Below, piece by piece: positions 9,130-18,896 of a stretch of DNA of 64,000 nucleotides (position 1 is its first letter; each line of letters opens with the position of its first letter). Where the stretch lies: NCBI GenBank assembly GCA_023512345.1, contig JAILZT010000009.1, positions 1 through 64,000 of the forward strand. The letters are read 5' to 3'. The notes under the pieces are model-generated. The model did not search any database. It was not told the DNA's origin and was given only the letters and a program-made list of their open reading frames with translations. The translations under genes and the position numbers were made by a program. This stretch comes from Paenibacillus sp. Lineage in GTDB: Bacteria > Bacillota > Bacilli > Paenibacillales > Paenibacillaceae.

Positions 9130-10671
9130 CTATTTGACGTGTTCCCTTTGAAATTTGGCAATGGCTTCATATTGGCTCTCTAAACTTCGATAAACCGAAA
9201 TATATATGGGCAGCAGCTGTTTATATATCGCTGAATGTTCCTGAATGGGCTCATGCTTATGGGTTGAGCCAATCATATCAAATACCACTTCTAAGGTGTC
9301 TGCCTTTCCAGTTGCATACATACCCAGTACGACCGCGCCGAGACAAGAGCTTTCAAAGCTCTCGGGAACAACAACCTCTTGGTCAAATATATCCGCCATC
9401 ATTTGCCGCCATAATGCGGAGCGGGCAAAGCCTCCGGTCGCCAGAATTTGTTGTGGCCGCCCGATCTGCTCCTCCATCGCCAATAGAACAGTGTATAGAT
9501 TGAAAATTACACCTTCTAGTACGGAGCGGATCATATGCTCCTTCCGATGGTTCATGGTCAACCCGAAGAAAGAGCCTCGAGCATCTGGATTCCACAGGGG
9601 GGCTCGTTCTCCCGTCAGGTAAGGATGGAACAGCAGTCCGTCACACCCCGGGGATACTTGCTCCGCAATTCGGGTCAAGACATCATACGGATCAATACCC
9701 AGTCGTTTGGCTGTCTCCACCTCCGAGGCTGCAAATTCATCACGCACCCAACGAAACAACATTCCACCATTGTTGACCGGACCGCCGATGACCCAGTGCT
9801 TCTCCGTCAATGCATAACAAAAAATTCGGCCCTTCGGGTCTACCACAGGTTGGTCTACTATAGTACGAATAGCTCCGCTAGTGCCTATAGTAGCCGCAAC
9901 AACCCCGGGCTTAATGGCGCCTACCCCAAGGTTGGAAAGGACCCCGTCACTTGCTCCTACTACAAACTTTGTATCAGCCAGCAGCCCAAGCTCTTCCGCC
10001 TTGCCAGGTAGTAGTCCCTGCATTACATAGGTGGTAGGAACAAGCCGAGAGAGGCGGTCTTCTGTAATTCCGGCAATCTCCAGTGCTTCAGCATCCCAGT
10101 CTAGGTTCTTCAAATTCAGCATTCCTGTTGAAGATGCAATAGAGTGGTCCACTATATATTCTCCGAACAGCTTGGCAAATATATATTCCTTGATGGAGAT
10201 GAATTTGTAGGCTTTATGAAAAAGTTCCGGAAGATCCTGCCGGAGCCACATGAGCTTGGTAATAGGAGACATCGGATGAATAGGTGTTCCGGTACGGAGG
10301 TAAAGTTCATGTCCGTTCAGCTCATTCTTTAATCGTTGTGCACATTCTGCACTCCGATTATCTGCCCAAGTTATACAAGGGGTAAGGGGATTACCCTCAT
10401 GATCTATAGCGATAACACTATGCATCGCGGAACTGAAAGAGACAAAGCTAATTTGTTCTGGCTGGGCACCACTCTGCGCTACAGCTCTAGAGATGGTGTT
10501 GATAACCGCTTGTAATATCTGTTCCGGATCTTGCTCGGCAACAGAGGGTGATGGTTTATGGAGCGGGTAACCTTCATCGGCCTGAGCAGCAATACTTCCA
10601 TTCTCGTGAAATAGGACTGCCTTTGTACTTGTGGTTCCAATATCTACGCCAATCATAAAGGTTGTGTTCAT
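9130..10671 (-). CDS. gntK: Gluconate kinase GntK (FGGY family)
   Basis: Phosphorylates gluconate to 6-phosphogluconate. The 513 residues carry the FGGY N-terminal phosphate-binding motif IGVDIGTTSTKAVLF, the ITWADNRS substrate segment and the C-terminal ATP-binding motif ATGGFARS. The reading frame is open further upstream (to 10773), but that extension has no homology feel and overlaps the end of gntP; ATG 10671 has AAGGAAGG correctly spaced and gives the family length. Last gene of the minus-strand gluconate operon, 94 bases after gntP. Confidence 0.93.
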   Translation of the reverse strand: MNTTFMIGVDIGTTSTKAVLFHENGSIAAQADEGYPLHKPSPSVAEQDPEQILQAVINTISRAVAQSGAQPEQISFVSFSSAMHSVIAIDHEGNPLTPCITWADNRSAECAQRLKNELNGHELYLRTGTPIHPMSPITKLMWLRQDLPELFHKAYKFISIKEYIFAKLFGEYIVDHSIASSTGMLNLKNLDWDAEALEIAGITEDRLSRLVPTTYVMQGLLPGKAEELGLLADTKFVVGASDGVLSNLGVGAIKPGVVAATIGTSGAIRTIVDQPVVDPKGRIFCYALTEKHWVIGGPVNNGGMLFRWVRDEFAASEVETAKRLGIDPYDVLTRIAEQVSPGCDGLLFHPYLTGERAPLWNPDARGSFFGLTMNHRKEHMIRSVLEGVIFNLYTVLLAMEEQIGRPQQILATGGFARSALWRQMMADIFDQEVVVPESFESSCLGAVVLGMYATGKADTLEVVFDMIGSTHKHEPIQEHSAIYKQLLPIYISVYRSLESQYEAIAKFQREHVK

Positions 10672-10765
10672 GCCGTCAGCCTTCCTTCCACATATGTAGT
10701 GGAAACGGACCGGCTTATGATCCAGCCGTCCCGTTCCGACATCTGATTTTTGAATAGCAGGTTCC

Positions 10766-12127
10766 TTAAACAATTACGCTCAGGATCATAATGAAGGTCA
10801 AGGCTACTACAGAGAGAATGGTTTCCATTACAGTCCATGTTTTTAGTGTTTGTATTACGGTCATCCCGAAGAACTCTTTGATCATCCAAAACCCCGCATC
10901 GTTAACATGCGAAAGGACTAACGAACCTGCTCCTGTTGCCAGAACAACCAATTCAATATTGACACCTGTGCTTACGGCTAGAACAGGGGCTACAATTCCA
11001 GCTGCTGTTGTCATTGCTACGGTAGCCGAGCCTGTGGCGACACGAATTAAGGCTGCGACAAGCCAAGCGAAGAAAATGATATTAACATGGGATTGTGTGG
11101 CGAGAGAAGCTATAGCTCCACCCACACCACTGTCGATGAGGACCTGCTTGAAGGCTCCACCGCCCCCAATGATCAAGATAATCGTTGCAGTTGGTGCCAA
11201 GCACTCATTGGTAAAACGCGAGATGTCTTCTTTCTTGAAGCCTCGTGCAAAGCCTAGAGAGAAGAAAGAGAAAACTGCAGCAATGAGCAGTGCAATAACT
11301 TCATGTCCGATGAATTTGGCAAAAGGCGTAAACCCATGAACGGCTTCAGGATCTATAATATCAGCTACAGACCCGATGAGCATCAAAATAACCGGGAGTA
11401 AAATGGTTAATAAGGTAATGCCGAAGCCAGGTAAGTCGCGTACGCTTTTAGCAGCAAATTGCTCGGCCAGCTCGGTAGGAGGTTCAACCTGAATACGCTT
11501 GCCAATAAATTTACCAAAAATAGGACCTGCAATTATTGCCGTAGGTAAACCTACAATGATGGCATATAAAATCGTTTTACCCAAATTCGCACCATAGGCA
11601 CCAATGGCGATCATAGGAGCGGGATGGGGTGGTACCAGTCCGTGAACCGTTGAGAGCCCAGCTAGAATCGGTATTCCGATTTGCAAGAGGGGCATTTTTG
11701 TTTTTCGAGCGACCATAAACACAACTGGAATAAGTAAAATGACACCGACCTCAAAAAACACAGGAATCCCGACAACAAATCCAACGAGCATCATGGCCCA
11801 GTGAACGCGTTTCTCTCCAAACCGATCGACCAGCGTATTGGCTATACGCTCTGCACCACCGGATTCGGCCATCATTTTACCGAGCATCGTGCCCAGACCT
11901 ATGACAATGGCTATAGTTCCAAGAGTACCGCCAAGCCCGCCAGTAATAGACTTAATGAGGCTTTGATATTCCATGCCGGATAACAGTCCGAGGAAAAGTG
12001 CAGAGACCAGCAAGGTTACAAACGGATTCCATTTGTATTTAGCGATAAGCATAACCAGAAAAACAATGACAAGCAATGTCCAGACTAACAATGTTGTATT
12101 ATGACTAAGACCAAATAAGTTTTCCAT
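10766..12127 (-). CDS. gntP: Gluconate:proton symporter GntP
   Basis: A 453-residue inner-membrane permease of the GntP family with 12 or more hydrophobic segments and characteristic stretches such as PPHPAPMIAIGAYGANLGKT and ATGSATVAMTTAAGI. It brings gluconate in for GntK next door. The ribosome site ATAGGAGG precedes ATG 12127. A GntR-type operator lies 110 bases upstream, between this gene and gntR, so it may have its own regulated promoter besides reading through from gnd-gntR. Confidence 0.94.
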   Translation of the reverse strand: MENLFGLSHNTTLLVWTLLVIVFLVMLIAKYKWNPFVTLLVSALFLGLLSGMEYQSLIKSITGGLGGTLGTIAIVIGLGTMLGKMMAESGGAERIANTLVDRFGEKRVHWAMMLVGFVVGIPVFFEVGVILLIPVVFMVARKTKMPLLQIGIPILAGLSTVHGLVPPHPAPMIAIGAYGANLGKTILYAIIVGLPTAIIAGPIFGKFIGKRIQVEPPTELAEQFAAKSVRDLPGFGITLLTILLPVILMLIGSVADIIDPEAVHGFTPFAKFIGHEVIALLIAAVFSFFSLGFARGFKKEDISRFTNECLAPTATIILIIGGGGAFKQVLIDSGVGGAIASLATQSHVNIIFFAWLVAALIRVATGSATVAMTTAAGIVAPVLAVSTGVNIELVVLATGAGSLVLSHVNDAGFWMIKEFFGMTVIQTLKTWTVMETILSVVALTFIMILSVIV

Positions 12128-12236
12128 CGTTTAGTAGGCCTCCTATATTTCGAGTATTTCGAGTTTTGCATAGAGAGTAGTTTACTAAGCTATAATTACC
12201 TAGCTAATGTGTTATTAATCTTTAAAGCTAGACTGT

Positions 12237-12254
12237 ATACTTGTCGACAACATA
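12237..12254. promoter_or_regulatory. Probable GntR operator upstream of gntP
   Basis: ATACTTGTCGACAACATA resembles the Bacillus subtilis gluconate operator ATACTTGTATACAAGTAT as I remember it, with a perfect TTGTCGACAA core. Its twin is at 14076, before gnd. On the minus strand TTGTCG could also serve as a -35 element for gntP. Confidence 0.65.
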
Positions 12255-12319
12255 GATCGAAAAAAGTAAATGCGCTTTTGGAGATGAGGATTCGCCCCTG
12301 CGCAAGAACTTTCTGCCTA

Positions 12320-12991
12320 TTAAGGCAGGGTGCGAATGAGTGTCTCTCCCGAGTCGGTAAAGTACTCTTGAACAACCTTACGAATAGTTTCGGCGTCCCC
12401 GGACCGAAGGCCCTCGACAACTGTTCGATGCTTTTCTGCAACCCAGTTCATACGATCCTCGCCGCTTTCAAATCCTTTTTCGGTTGTGATTAGAATGACC
12501 GTCATCACAATATGGCGAATGCTGTTCCACAAATGCAGAATCCGTGAATGATTGGCTTCAGTAATGATGGCTTCATGGAATGAAAAATCCTGATGAGCAA
12601 AGTCAACAAAGTTATTGTGTTTTACGGCGAGCTTCATTTTATCGATGCTCTGCTCCAGCTGAGAGATTAACGCTTCATGGTTACCCTCTGCCAGCTTCTG
12701 CTGAGCAAAGCTTTCAATTAGATAACGTACATCGTAGAGCTCTGCGACATCCTTCAAATTCAACCCGATGACCACGGCGCCCATCCGCTCCAACTTGATT
12801 AATCCCTCTATGGATAAAGATTTAAGCGCTTCCCGAACAGGTGAACGGCTAGTGCCGAAGTCTGCGGCAATACGATTCTCTGAAAGAATCTCCCCGGGTT
12901 TAATCTTTTCATTTATAATTTGCAGCCTGAGTTCGCAGGCGATTGATTCCCCGAGAGAGGATCCTTGCAGCCAGGCGGAAGGATATTGCAT
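12320..12991 (-). CDS. gntR: GntR-family (FadR/FCD subfamily) gluconate operon repressor
   Basis: A 223-residue regulator. The N-terminal winged helix (residues ~10-75) contains LSENRIAADFGTSRSPVREA, and the C-terminal all-helical FCD ligand domain contains D, H and H metal-site residues (DFSFHEAI, EKHRTVVEGL). It likely represses the gnt genes and is released by gluconate. It lies between gnd and gntP; in Bacillus subtilis the order is gntR-K-P-Z, so the content is conserved but the order is not. A degenerate palindrome TAGTATGTACACTA at 13018-13031 just upstream may mediate autoregulation. Confidence 0.88.
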   Translation of the reverse strand: MQYPSAWLQGSSLGESIACELRLQIINEKIKPGEILSENRIAADFGTSRSPVREALKSLSIEGLIKLERMGAVVIGLNLKDVAELYDVRYLIESFAQQKLAEGNHEALISQLEQSIDKMKLAVKHNNFVDFAHQDFSFHEAIITEANHSRILHLWNSIRHIVMTVILITTEKGFESGEDRMNWVAEKHRTVVEGLRSGDAETIRKVVQEYFTDSGETLIRTLP

Positions 12992-13135
12992 TTTAACACG
13001 ACTCCTCTATGCGCGATTAGTATGTACACTAGAAAAAGATATAGTTCTTCATCGATTTTAGCATACAATGTCTTCTCGGTTCCATCGGTTAAGAGTCGTC
13101 GTCCTTCTTGGGGATTAATAAATTATCGGCATGGT

Positions 13136-14035
13136 TCAGTTATCCGGTACAACAGCGTGACCGCCAAATTCGTTACGAAGGGCCGCTACAACCTTGCCGT
13201 GGAACGTATTTTCTTCTAAGGAGCGATAGCGCATTAGTAGAGAAAGGGCTATGACCGGAGTACTGGCTTCCAAATCAAGAGCCGTCTGGACCGTCCATTT
13301 GCCTTCACCGGAGCTTTGCATGACACCTTTTATGCCGGACAGCTTCGGATCTTTGGAGAAAGCACTCTGCGTAAGCTCCATCAGCCAACCCCGGATCACA
13401 GATCCGTTCGACCATACACGAGCCACGTCCTCATAGTTGAAGTCAAAGCTGCTTTTTTCTAAAAGCTCAAAGCCTTCCGCTATGGATTGCATCATCCCAT
13501 ATTCGATACCGTTATGAATCATTTTTAAGAAATGGCCGCTGCCATTATTTCCTGCATATAAATATCCTTGACCCACCGCCAGGTCTTGAAATAAGGGCTC
13601 TATTCTTGTAAAGACCTCACGATTGCCGCCGATCATGAAGCAGGCCCCATGCTCTGCCCCTTCGGTTCCTCCGGAAGTGCCTGCATCAAAGAAGTGAATG
13701 CCAAGGGCTTGCAGCCGCTCTCCACGGGCGATGGACTCTTTATAGTGAGAGTTGCCGCCTTCTATAATTATATCGCCTTCATCCAAAAGTCCGGCAAGAG
13801 TATCAATTACACCTTCTACAACAGGCCCTGCTGGAACCATTACCCAAACAATTCTGGGCCGTTCCAGTTTAGCCACCAAATCTTCTACACTAGAGGCTGT
13901 TATTGCGCCGTGAAGGGCAAGCTGCTCCCCTCTCTCTGAATTGATATCGCTTACCACAACTTGATGCTCATGGCTTAATAGGTTCAACACCAGATTATAG
14001 CCCATTTTTCCGAGACCAATCATACCGAGTTTCAT
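13136..14035 (-). CDS. gnd: 6-phosphogluconate dehydrogenase, decarboxylating (short YqeC/GntZ-type)
   Basis: Oxidises 6-phosphogluconate to ribulose 5-phosphate with CO2 release. The Rossmann motif GMIGLGKMGYNL is at the N terminus; the catalytic segment KMIHNGIEYGMMQ and the EGGNSHY loop are present. At 299 residues it belongs to the short, ~300-residue class rather than the 470-residue class. First gene of the minus-strand gluconate operon, with AAAGGAGTG as ribosome site and a promoter plus GntR operator just upstream. Together with gntP and gntK it sends gluconate into the pentose phosphate pathway. Confidence 0.92.
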   Translation of the reverse strand: MKLGMIGLGKMGYNLVLNLLSHEHQVVVSDINSERGEQLALHGAITASSVEDLVAKLERPRIVWVMVPAGPVVEGVIDTLAGLLDEGDIIIEGGNSHYKESIARGERLQALGIHFFDAGTSGGTEGAEHGACFMIGGNREVFTRIEPLFQDLAVGQGYLYAGNNGSGHFLKMIHNGIEYGMMQSIAEGFELLEKSSFDFNYEDVARVWSNGSVIRGWLMELTQSAFSKDPKLSGIKGVMQSSGEGKWTVQTALDLEASTPVIALSLLMRYRSLEENTFHGKVVAALRNEFGGHAVVPDN

Positions 14036-14075
14036 GTGGCACTCACTCCTTTAATGTTCTTATTCGAGACGATGT

Positions 14076-14093
14076 ATACTTGTATACAACTTA
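14076..14093. promoter_or_regulatory. Probable GntR operator upstream of gnd
   Basis: ATACTTGTATACAACTTA matches the Bacillus subtilis operator ATACTTGTATACAAGTAT at 15 of 18 positions. It sits 7 bases downstream of the proposed -10 box on the minus strand, an expected place for a repressor. Confidence 0.8.
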
Positions 14094-14099
14094 GTTTGT

Positions 14100-14129
14100 A
14101 TCTTACTCCTGCTCACCTGTCTTTGTAAA
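14100..14129 (-). promoter_or_regulatory. Candidate SigA promoter of the gluconate operon
   Basis: Reading the minus strand, TTTACA (14129-14124), an 18-base spacer, then TAAGAT (14105-14100), directly followed by the GntR operator. Confidence 0.55.
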
Positions 14130-14137
14130 GTGTAAAT

Positions 14138-14151
14138 TGTAAGCGCTCCAT
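14138..14151. promoter_or_regulatory. Candidate CcpA cre site
   Basis: TTGTAAGCGCTCCA has the TGTAARCGYT core of a catabolite-responsive element. It lies just upstream of the gnt promoter; gluconate operons are CcpA targets in Bacillus. The right half-site is poor. Confidence 0.4.
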
Positions 14152-14240
14152 AAATTCCCGGTATAGCTATACGTTAATGGTGTTGAACAGGTATATTATT
14201 AACAGTAGTAATAAATGATATTCTGTTAGGACGGTAACAA

Positions 14241-14270
14241 TTGACGAAAAAGAACTGTACATGGTACGAT
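14241..14270 (+). promoter_or_regulatory. Candidate SigA promoter of the his operon
   Basis: TTGACG, an 18-base spacer, then TACGAT, about 80 bases before hisZ. The -10 match is only moderate. Confidence 0.4.
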
Positions 14271-14351
14271 ACCAAGAAAGCTTTAGTTTGCTACCACTTT
14301 ACCATAGTAAAGTATATATAGAATAGTTACATAAATCCGATGAGGTGAATA

Positions 14352-15575
14352 ATGAACATGTCCAAACCGAAAGGGTTCGAAAAGCCAGCAGGTGTACGCG
14401 ATTATCTCCCGCATGCGGTAAAAAAGCTGCGCAAGATTGAGAATGATGTGTTGCACTGTATGAGCCGCTGGGGATACCGCCAAATGATAACTCCGACGCT
14501 GGAGTATTACGATACAGTGGGTGTTGCCAGTTCTACATCAGACCAAAAGCTATATAAATTGCTGAATAATAGGGGTCAGGCGCTGGTGCTGCGTTCTGAA
14601 ATGACCGCGCCTGTCGCACGGGTAGTCTCGTCTCTGCTAAAAGAAGAGCCATTGCCGCTGCGGTTGTCTTATCACGCTAATGTATTTCGTGCTATAGAGG
14701 AAGAAGCGGGACGAGAAGCTGAGTTTTTCCAGACGGGTGTAGAATTAGTTGGTGACGATTCGCCTGAAGCGGATGCTGAAGTGGTTGCACTAGCCATAGC
14801 TTCGCTTCAAGCGGCGGGTGTACAATCTTTTAAAATCGCTATGGGGCATGTTGGATTTCTGAACGGACTGTTTCAGGAGGCGTTACCTGGGCTGCCGGAA
14901 GCCCAAGAGGAACTTAAGAGCCATCTGCTGAGCCGCGATTACGTCTCTTTCCGGGAGACATTGCGGGGGCTTAACCTATCCGAAGTGCAGAAGAATGAAC
15001 TGAATGGATTGCTAAGGCTCAGAGGCGGTAAAGAAATCTGTGGTCAGGCACTGGAGCTCAGCATCCATCCACTGGCACGGACTTCCATCGAGCATTTGTG
15101 CAAGGTGTGGGAAGTGCTGGAGTCATATGGAGTTTCAGAGCATGTACTAATTGACCTCACAATGATTGGTGATTTTACTTATTATACTGGAATGACCTTT
15201 GAGGGGTATGCTGCAGAGCTTGGGTTCCCAGTATGCAGCGGAGGAAGATATGATAATTTGCTGCAGCAATTTGGGCGGCCGATACCTTCGACAGGCTTTT
15301 CGTTGAAGACAAACCGTATTTTGGATGGAGTCCCTGGAACACCGGAGGAAGATGAGCTTCCTATTCTGGTTCAGTATGACATTCCAAGACGCCGAGAGGG
15401 ACTGCAAGAGGCAGTGCGCCTGCGGTCTGAGGGACATGCTGTAGTAACCCGCCTAACTATGGGGCCGGAAGATCTGAAGGTCGTACAGCGTCTAAACAGT
15501 GAAACGATTGTAGCGGAAGGCGAGCGTTTTGGAGAGATTTATACCTTCGTCACCTTCATTAGTGAGCACGGATGA
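14352..15575 (+). CDS. hisZ: ATP phosphoribosyltransferase regulatory subunit HisZ
   Basis: A 407-residue histidyl-tRNA-synthetase-like protein that has lost tRNA charging and instead forms the octameric, histidine-sensitive ATP phosphoribosyltransferase with short HisG. Class II synthetase motifs are recognisable: GVRDYLP, motif 2-like YHANVFR and the GGRYDNLL segment. The short HisG at 15659 is its partner. ATG 14352 and ATG 14358 are both possible after AGGTG at 14343-14347. First gene of the histidine operon. Confidence 0.92.
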   Translation: MNMSKPKGFEKPAGVRDYLPHAVKKLRKIENDVLHCMSRWGYRQMITPTLEYYDTVGVASSTSDQKLYKLLNNRGQALVLRSEMTAPVARVVSSLLKEEPLPLRLSYHANVFRAIEEEAGREAEFFQTGVELVGDDSPEADAEVVALAIASLQAAGVQSFKIAMGHVGFLNGLFQEALPGLPEAQEELKSHLLSRDYVSFRETLRGLNLSEVQKNELNGLLRLRGGKEICGQALELSIHPLARTSIEHLCKVWEVLESYGVSEHVLIDLTMIGDFTYYTGMTFEGYAAELGFPVCSGGRYDNLLQQFGRPIPSTGFSLKTNRILDGVPGTPEEDELPILVQYDIPRRREGLQEAVRLRSEGHAVVTRLTMGPEDLKVVQRLNSETIVAEGERFGEIYTFVTFISEHG

Positions 15576-15658
15576 GGCTGTGATTGAAAATACAACAGAA
15601 TGAATGATGTGAAATTGTAGAGATCAGGACATATGCAACGGAAACGGAGACGATTGAA

Positions 15659-16294
15659 ATGGCGCAGATTTTGAAGGTAGCTATGCCGAAAGGCCGCATA
15701 TACAATAAGGCTGCAGAGCTGTTCCGCTCCGCGGGTCTATCTATTCCACCAGACGGAGAAGCATCCCGTAAGCTGGTGATTCATCTTCCTGAAGTGGGCA
15801 TGGAATTTATATTGGCTAAACCGGTGGATGTCCCTACCTATGTAGAATATGGAGTGGCCGATATTGGTATTGTCGGCAAGGATGTCCTGCTTGAGGAGGA
15901 ACGGGATGTGTACGAACTCCTTGATCTGGGGATTGCCCGTTGTCGCATGTCCATTATCGGATTGCCAAATTGGCAGCCAGGAATTCAGCAACGCGTAGCG
16001 ACGAAGTATCCCAATGTTGCTTCCAGGTATTTTCGGGAACAGGGACAGCAGGTAGAAGTTGTTAAGCTTAATGGATCGATTGAGCTTGCACCTTTGATTG
16101 GTCTGGCCGACCGTATTGTGGATATGGTGGAAACTGGGCAGACACTGCGCGATAATGGACTCGTAGAGATGAAAAGCATATTTGAAATTACGAGCCGGCT
16201 TATAGCCAACCGTGTCAGCTATCGGATGAAAAATGCAGAAATACAACAGCTGTGCGATCGCTTGCAGAGTGTAATCAACGTACCTAAGCTGTAG
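15659..16294 (+). CDS. hisG: ATP phosphoribosyltransferase catalytic subunit, short form HisG
   Basis: Catalyses the first step of histidine synthesis, ATP plus PRPP to phosphoribosyl-ATP. Its 211 residues lack the ~80-residue C-terminal regulatory domain of long HisG, as expected when HisZ is present. Family motifs include [19 protein letters not shown] and DIVETG-like [14 protein letters not shown] with the PRPP loop. It lies 83 bases after hisZ. Confidence 0.95.
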   Translation: MAQILKVAMPKGRIYNKAAELFRSAGLSIPPDGEASRKLVIHLPEVGMEFILAKPVDVPTYVEYGVADIGIVGKDVLLEEERDVYELLDLGIARCRMSIIGLPNWQPGIQQRVATKYPNVASRYFREQGQQVEVVKLNGSIELAPLIGLADRIVDMVETGQTLRDNGLVEMKSIFEITSRLIANRVSYRMKNAEIQQLCDRLQSVINVPKL

Positions 16295-16324
16295 ATAGAT
16301 ATAGAGCTAGAGGGAGGAATAGTC

Positions 16325-17635
16325 GTGAAGGTGCAATCAAGTAGTGAATTCAACCTCCAGCGGGAAGTGGATTATGGGACGCCGGAGCAGAATCAAGCTG
16401 TTAAGGAAATTGTAGCTGCGATTAAAAAAGAAGGGGACACAGCACTTCTTCGCTACACAGAGCGGTTTGATGGCGTCTCATTGACGCCAGATGCGCTGCG
16501 GGTGACACCGGAGGAGCTTGAGGCAGCTTATAGCCGCGTGGAGGATTCTTTTGTGACGGCTATCCGCGCAGCAGCAGTTAATATTCGTTCATTCCATGCT
16601 CGGCAGAAACGCAACTCTTGGATGGATCTCCAACCGGACGGTACGATTCTGGGACAGATCATTCGCCCTTTAAAGCGTGTGGGCGTGTATGTTCCCGGTG
16701 GCAAAGCGGCTTACCCTTCATCAGTCCTGATGAATGTAATACCTGCCCAGATTGCCGGTGTGCCGGAAATCGTAATGGTGACGCCGCCAGCAACCGGGGG
16801 TAAAGCGGGAATTGATCCTTACATTCTCGTTGCCGCCGCGGAAGCAGGGGTTCACGAGATTTATCGCGTGGGCGGGGCACAAGCGGTAGCCGCACTTGCC
16901 TTCGGTACTGAGAGCATCGAGCCTGTCGATAAAATATGCGGACCGGGCAACATATACGTGGCGTTAGCCAAACGTGAGGTCTACGGTGCCGTCGACATAG
17001 ACAGCATCGCCGGTCCAAGCGAAATTGTCGTGCTGGCAGATGATTCTGCCGAGCCGGCCTATGTCGCAGCGGACCTGCTCTCTCAGGCGGAGCATGACGA
17101 AATGGCCTCGGCCATTCTAGTCACCCCATCGCAGGAGCTGGCTTTTGCAGTAGCGGCCGAAGTCGAGCGGCAGCTGCAGGAGTTGCCGCGCCAGAGCATC
17201 GCGCGGGCATCGGTGGAGGCTTACGGAGCGATCATCGTCGTGGAGGACATCGCGGAGGGAATTTCCGTAGTGAACCGGCTGGCGCCGGAACATTTGGAAA
17301 TTGTCGTAGCTGATCCCATGGAGCTTCTCGGAAGCATCGAGAACGCGGGGGCTATATTTCTTGGACCCTATAGCTCCGAGCCTGTAGGGGATTATTTTGC
17401 CGGACCGAACCACATTATTCCGACGAATGGAACTGCACGCTTCTCTTCACCCGTAGACGTGGATGATTTCATTAAGAAATCAAGCTTGATTTACTACAGC
17501 AAGGAAGCGCTGCTGCGAGATGGACATAGCATTATTGAGCTGGCACGCCGCGAAGGGCTTGAAGGGCATGCACGGGCCATTGAAATTAGATTAGAGAATG
17601 AAGGGAAAGGTGGAGACAGCAATGGAGAACAATAA
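16325..17635 (+). CDS. hisD: Histidinol dehydrogenase HisD
   Basis: Zinc enzyme that oxidises L-histidinol to histidine in two NAD-dependent steps. The 436 residues include [14 protein letters not shown], the HisD signature [15 protein letters not shown]...[10 protein letters not shown] and the zinc-ligand region [10 protein letters not shown] plus the late [18 protein letters not shown] start is preceded by GAGGGAGGAA at 16309-16318. The 3' end overlaps hisB by 14 bases. Local GC is raised in the middle of the gene. Confidence 0.95.
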   Translation: MKVQSSSEFNLQREVDYGTPEQNQAVKEIVAAIKKEGDTALLRYTERFDGVSLTPDALRVTPEELEAAYSRVEDSFVTAIRAAAVNIRSFHARQKRNSWMDLQPDGTILGQIIRPLKRVGVYVPGGKAAYPSSVLMNVIPAQIAGVPEIVMVTPPATGGKAGIDPYILVAAAEAGVHEIYRVGGAQAVAALAFGTESIEPVDKICGPGNIYVALAKREVYGAVDIDSIAGPSEIVVLADDSAEPAYVAADLLSQAEHDEMASAILVTPSQELAFAVAAEVERQLQELPRQSIARASVEAYGAIIVVEDIAEGISVVNRLAPEHLEIVVADPMELLGSIENAGAIFLGPYSSEPVGDYFAGPNHIIPTNGTARFSSPVDVDDFIKKSSLIYYSKEALLRDGHSIIELARREGLEGHARAIEIRLENEGKGGDSNGEQ

Positions 17636-18230
17636 TGAACAGCTAGCACGTCAGGCCGGGCTTAGTCGTACCACGAACGAAACAGATATCAAGCTGTCTT
17701 TATCTGTAGACGGCAGTGGGGTTTCGGAGCTGGAGACAGATGTTCCTTTCTTAAATCACATGTTGGATTTGTTCACAAAACACGGTCAATTTGATCTTAA
17801 GGTTCAGGCACGCGGGGATATCGACATTGATGATCACCACACGGTAGAGGATATCGGCATTTGTCTGGGTCAAGCACTGCGGGAAGCGCTAGGCGATAAA
17901 AAAGGCATTAAACGTTACGCCAGCGTGTTTGTACCGATGGATGAGGCTTTGGCGCAGGTAGTGATTGATATCAGTAACCGCCCGCATTTTGAATACCGTG
18001 CCGAGTATCCATCCCAGCAGGTAGGCAGCTTTTCCACGGAGCTTGTGCATGAATTTTTATGGAAATTTGCGCTGGAAGCTCGGATTACGCTGCATGTCAT
18101 TGTTCATTACGGCTCCAATACGCATCATATGATTGAAGCGGTGTTCAAGGCCCTAGGACGTGCACTGGATGAAGCTACTCTTATTGATCCTCGTGTGAAG
18201 GGTGTGCCCTCAACGAAGGGAGTGCTGTAG
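17622..18230 (+). CDS. hisB: Imidazoleglycerol-phosphate dehydratase HisB
   Basis: Manganese enzyme converting imidazole glycerol phosphate to imidazole acetol phosphate. The 202 residues contain the metal-binding histidine clusters [23 protein letters not shown] and [10 protein letters not shown]. It is monofunctional: the histidinol-phosphatase is the separate HisJ. ATG 17622 is used because AAGGTGGAG is just upstream; an upstream in-frame ATG at 17598 lacks a site. It overlaps hisD and ends one base before hisH. Confidence 0.95.
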   Translation: MENNNEQLARQAGLSRTTNETDIKLSLSVDGSGVSELETDVPFLNHMLDLFTKHGQFDLKVQARGDIDIDDHHTVEDIGICLGQALREALGDKKGIKRYASVFVPMDEALAQVVIDISNRPHFEYRAEYPSQQVGSFSTELVHEFLWKFALEARITLHVIVHYGSNTHHMIEAVFKALGRALDEATLIDPRVKGVPSTKGVL

Positions 18231-18231
18231 T

Positions 18232-18855
18232 ATGACTGTTGCAATCGTCGATTATGGCATGGGCAATCTGCATAGCGTCAGCAAAGCGGTTGAACGTCTG
18301 GGCTATGAATGTCTGGTGACGGGTGATGCGGAGCAGATTCTGTCGGCTGATAGCGTCATTTTGCCTGGTGTCGGCGCATTTGGCGATGCTATGGAGCATC
18401 TTAGCAGTACTGGACTGGATGCTGTAGTTAAAAAAGTTGCCGACGGCACCCAGCCTATGCTCGGAATCTGTCTGGGCATGCAGCTGCTGTTCAGCAGCGG
18501 CGAGGAGTATGGAACCCATGAAGGACTTGGAATTGTGCCGGGATCGGTCATTCGGTTTGAGCCGCGGGAGGGGTACAAGGTTCCCCATATGGGGTGGAAT
18601 AGACTGAGCTTTCTTAAGGGAGACAGTCCGTTGCTGGAAGGTCTTGAAGAGGGCCATGTGTATTTTGTCCACTCTTATCACGCACTTGTTGAGCGGGAAA
18701 GCGATTTACTTGCTGTTACCGATTACGGATATCCGGTTACTGCTATTGTCGGACGGGGCAACGTGTTCGGGATGCAGTTTCACCCGGAAAAAAGCGGGGA
18801 GCTGGGCATGCAGCTGTTGGGGAATTTTTTGAAGCTTAAGCAAACGGCCATCTGA
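18232..18855 (+). CDS. hisH: Imidazole glycerol phosphate synthase glutamine amidotransferase HisH
   Basis: Class I glutaminase that feeds ammonia to HisF. The 207 residues show VIDYGMGN-type start (VAIVDYGMGNLHSV), the nucleophile elbow LGICLGMQLL and the His-Glu of MQFHPEKSG. ATG 18232 is one base after the hisB stop with GAAGGGAG upstream; the earlier in-frame ATG at 18202 lies inside hisB. Partner HisF is at 20063. Confidence 0.95.
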   Translation: MTVAIVDYGMGNLHSVSKAVERLGYECLVTGDAEQILSADSVILPGVGAFGDAMEHLSSTGLDAVVKKVADGTQPMLGICLGMQLLFSSGEEYGTHEGLGIVPGSVIRFEPREGYKVPHMGWNRLSFLKGDSPLLEGLEEGHVYFVHSYHALVERESDLLAVTDYGYPVTAIVGRGNVFGMQFHPEKSGELGMQLLGNFLKLKQTAI

Positions 18856-18896
18856 ATTAGGTCATTCATATATTGTAACGAAAGCGGGGAACGTTG

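Larger units (their letters stand above)
14036..14351. other. Divergent control region between gnd and hisZ
   Basis: This 316-base gap holds the gnt operator, gnt promoter and cre-like site (listed separately) and, on the plus strand, a candidate his promoter and a short hairpin ACTTTAC/GTAAAGT at 14294-14311 in the his leader. No T-box specifier or histidine-rich leader peptide was seen. Confidence 0.6.

Noticed and set aside
14130..14351. T-box or histidine attenuator before hisZ
   Set aside because: No T-box sequence, no His-codon run and no terminator before hisZ; only a short hairpin is present.
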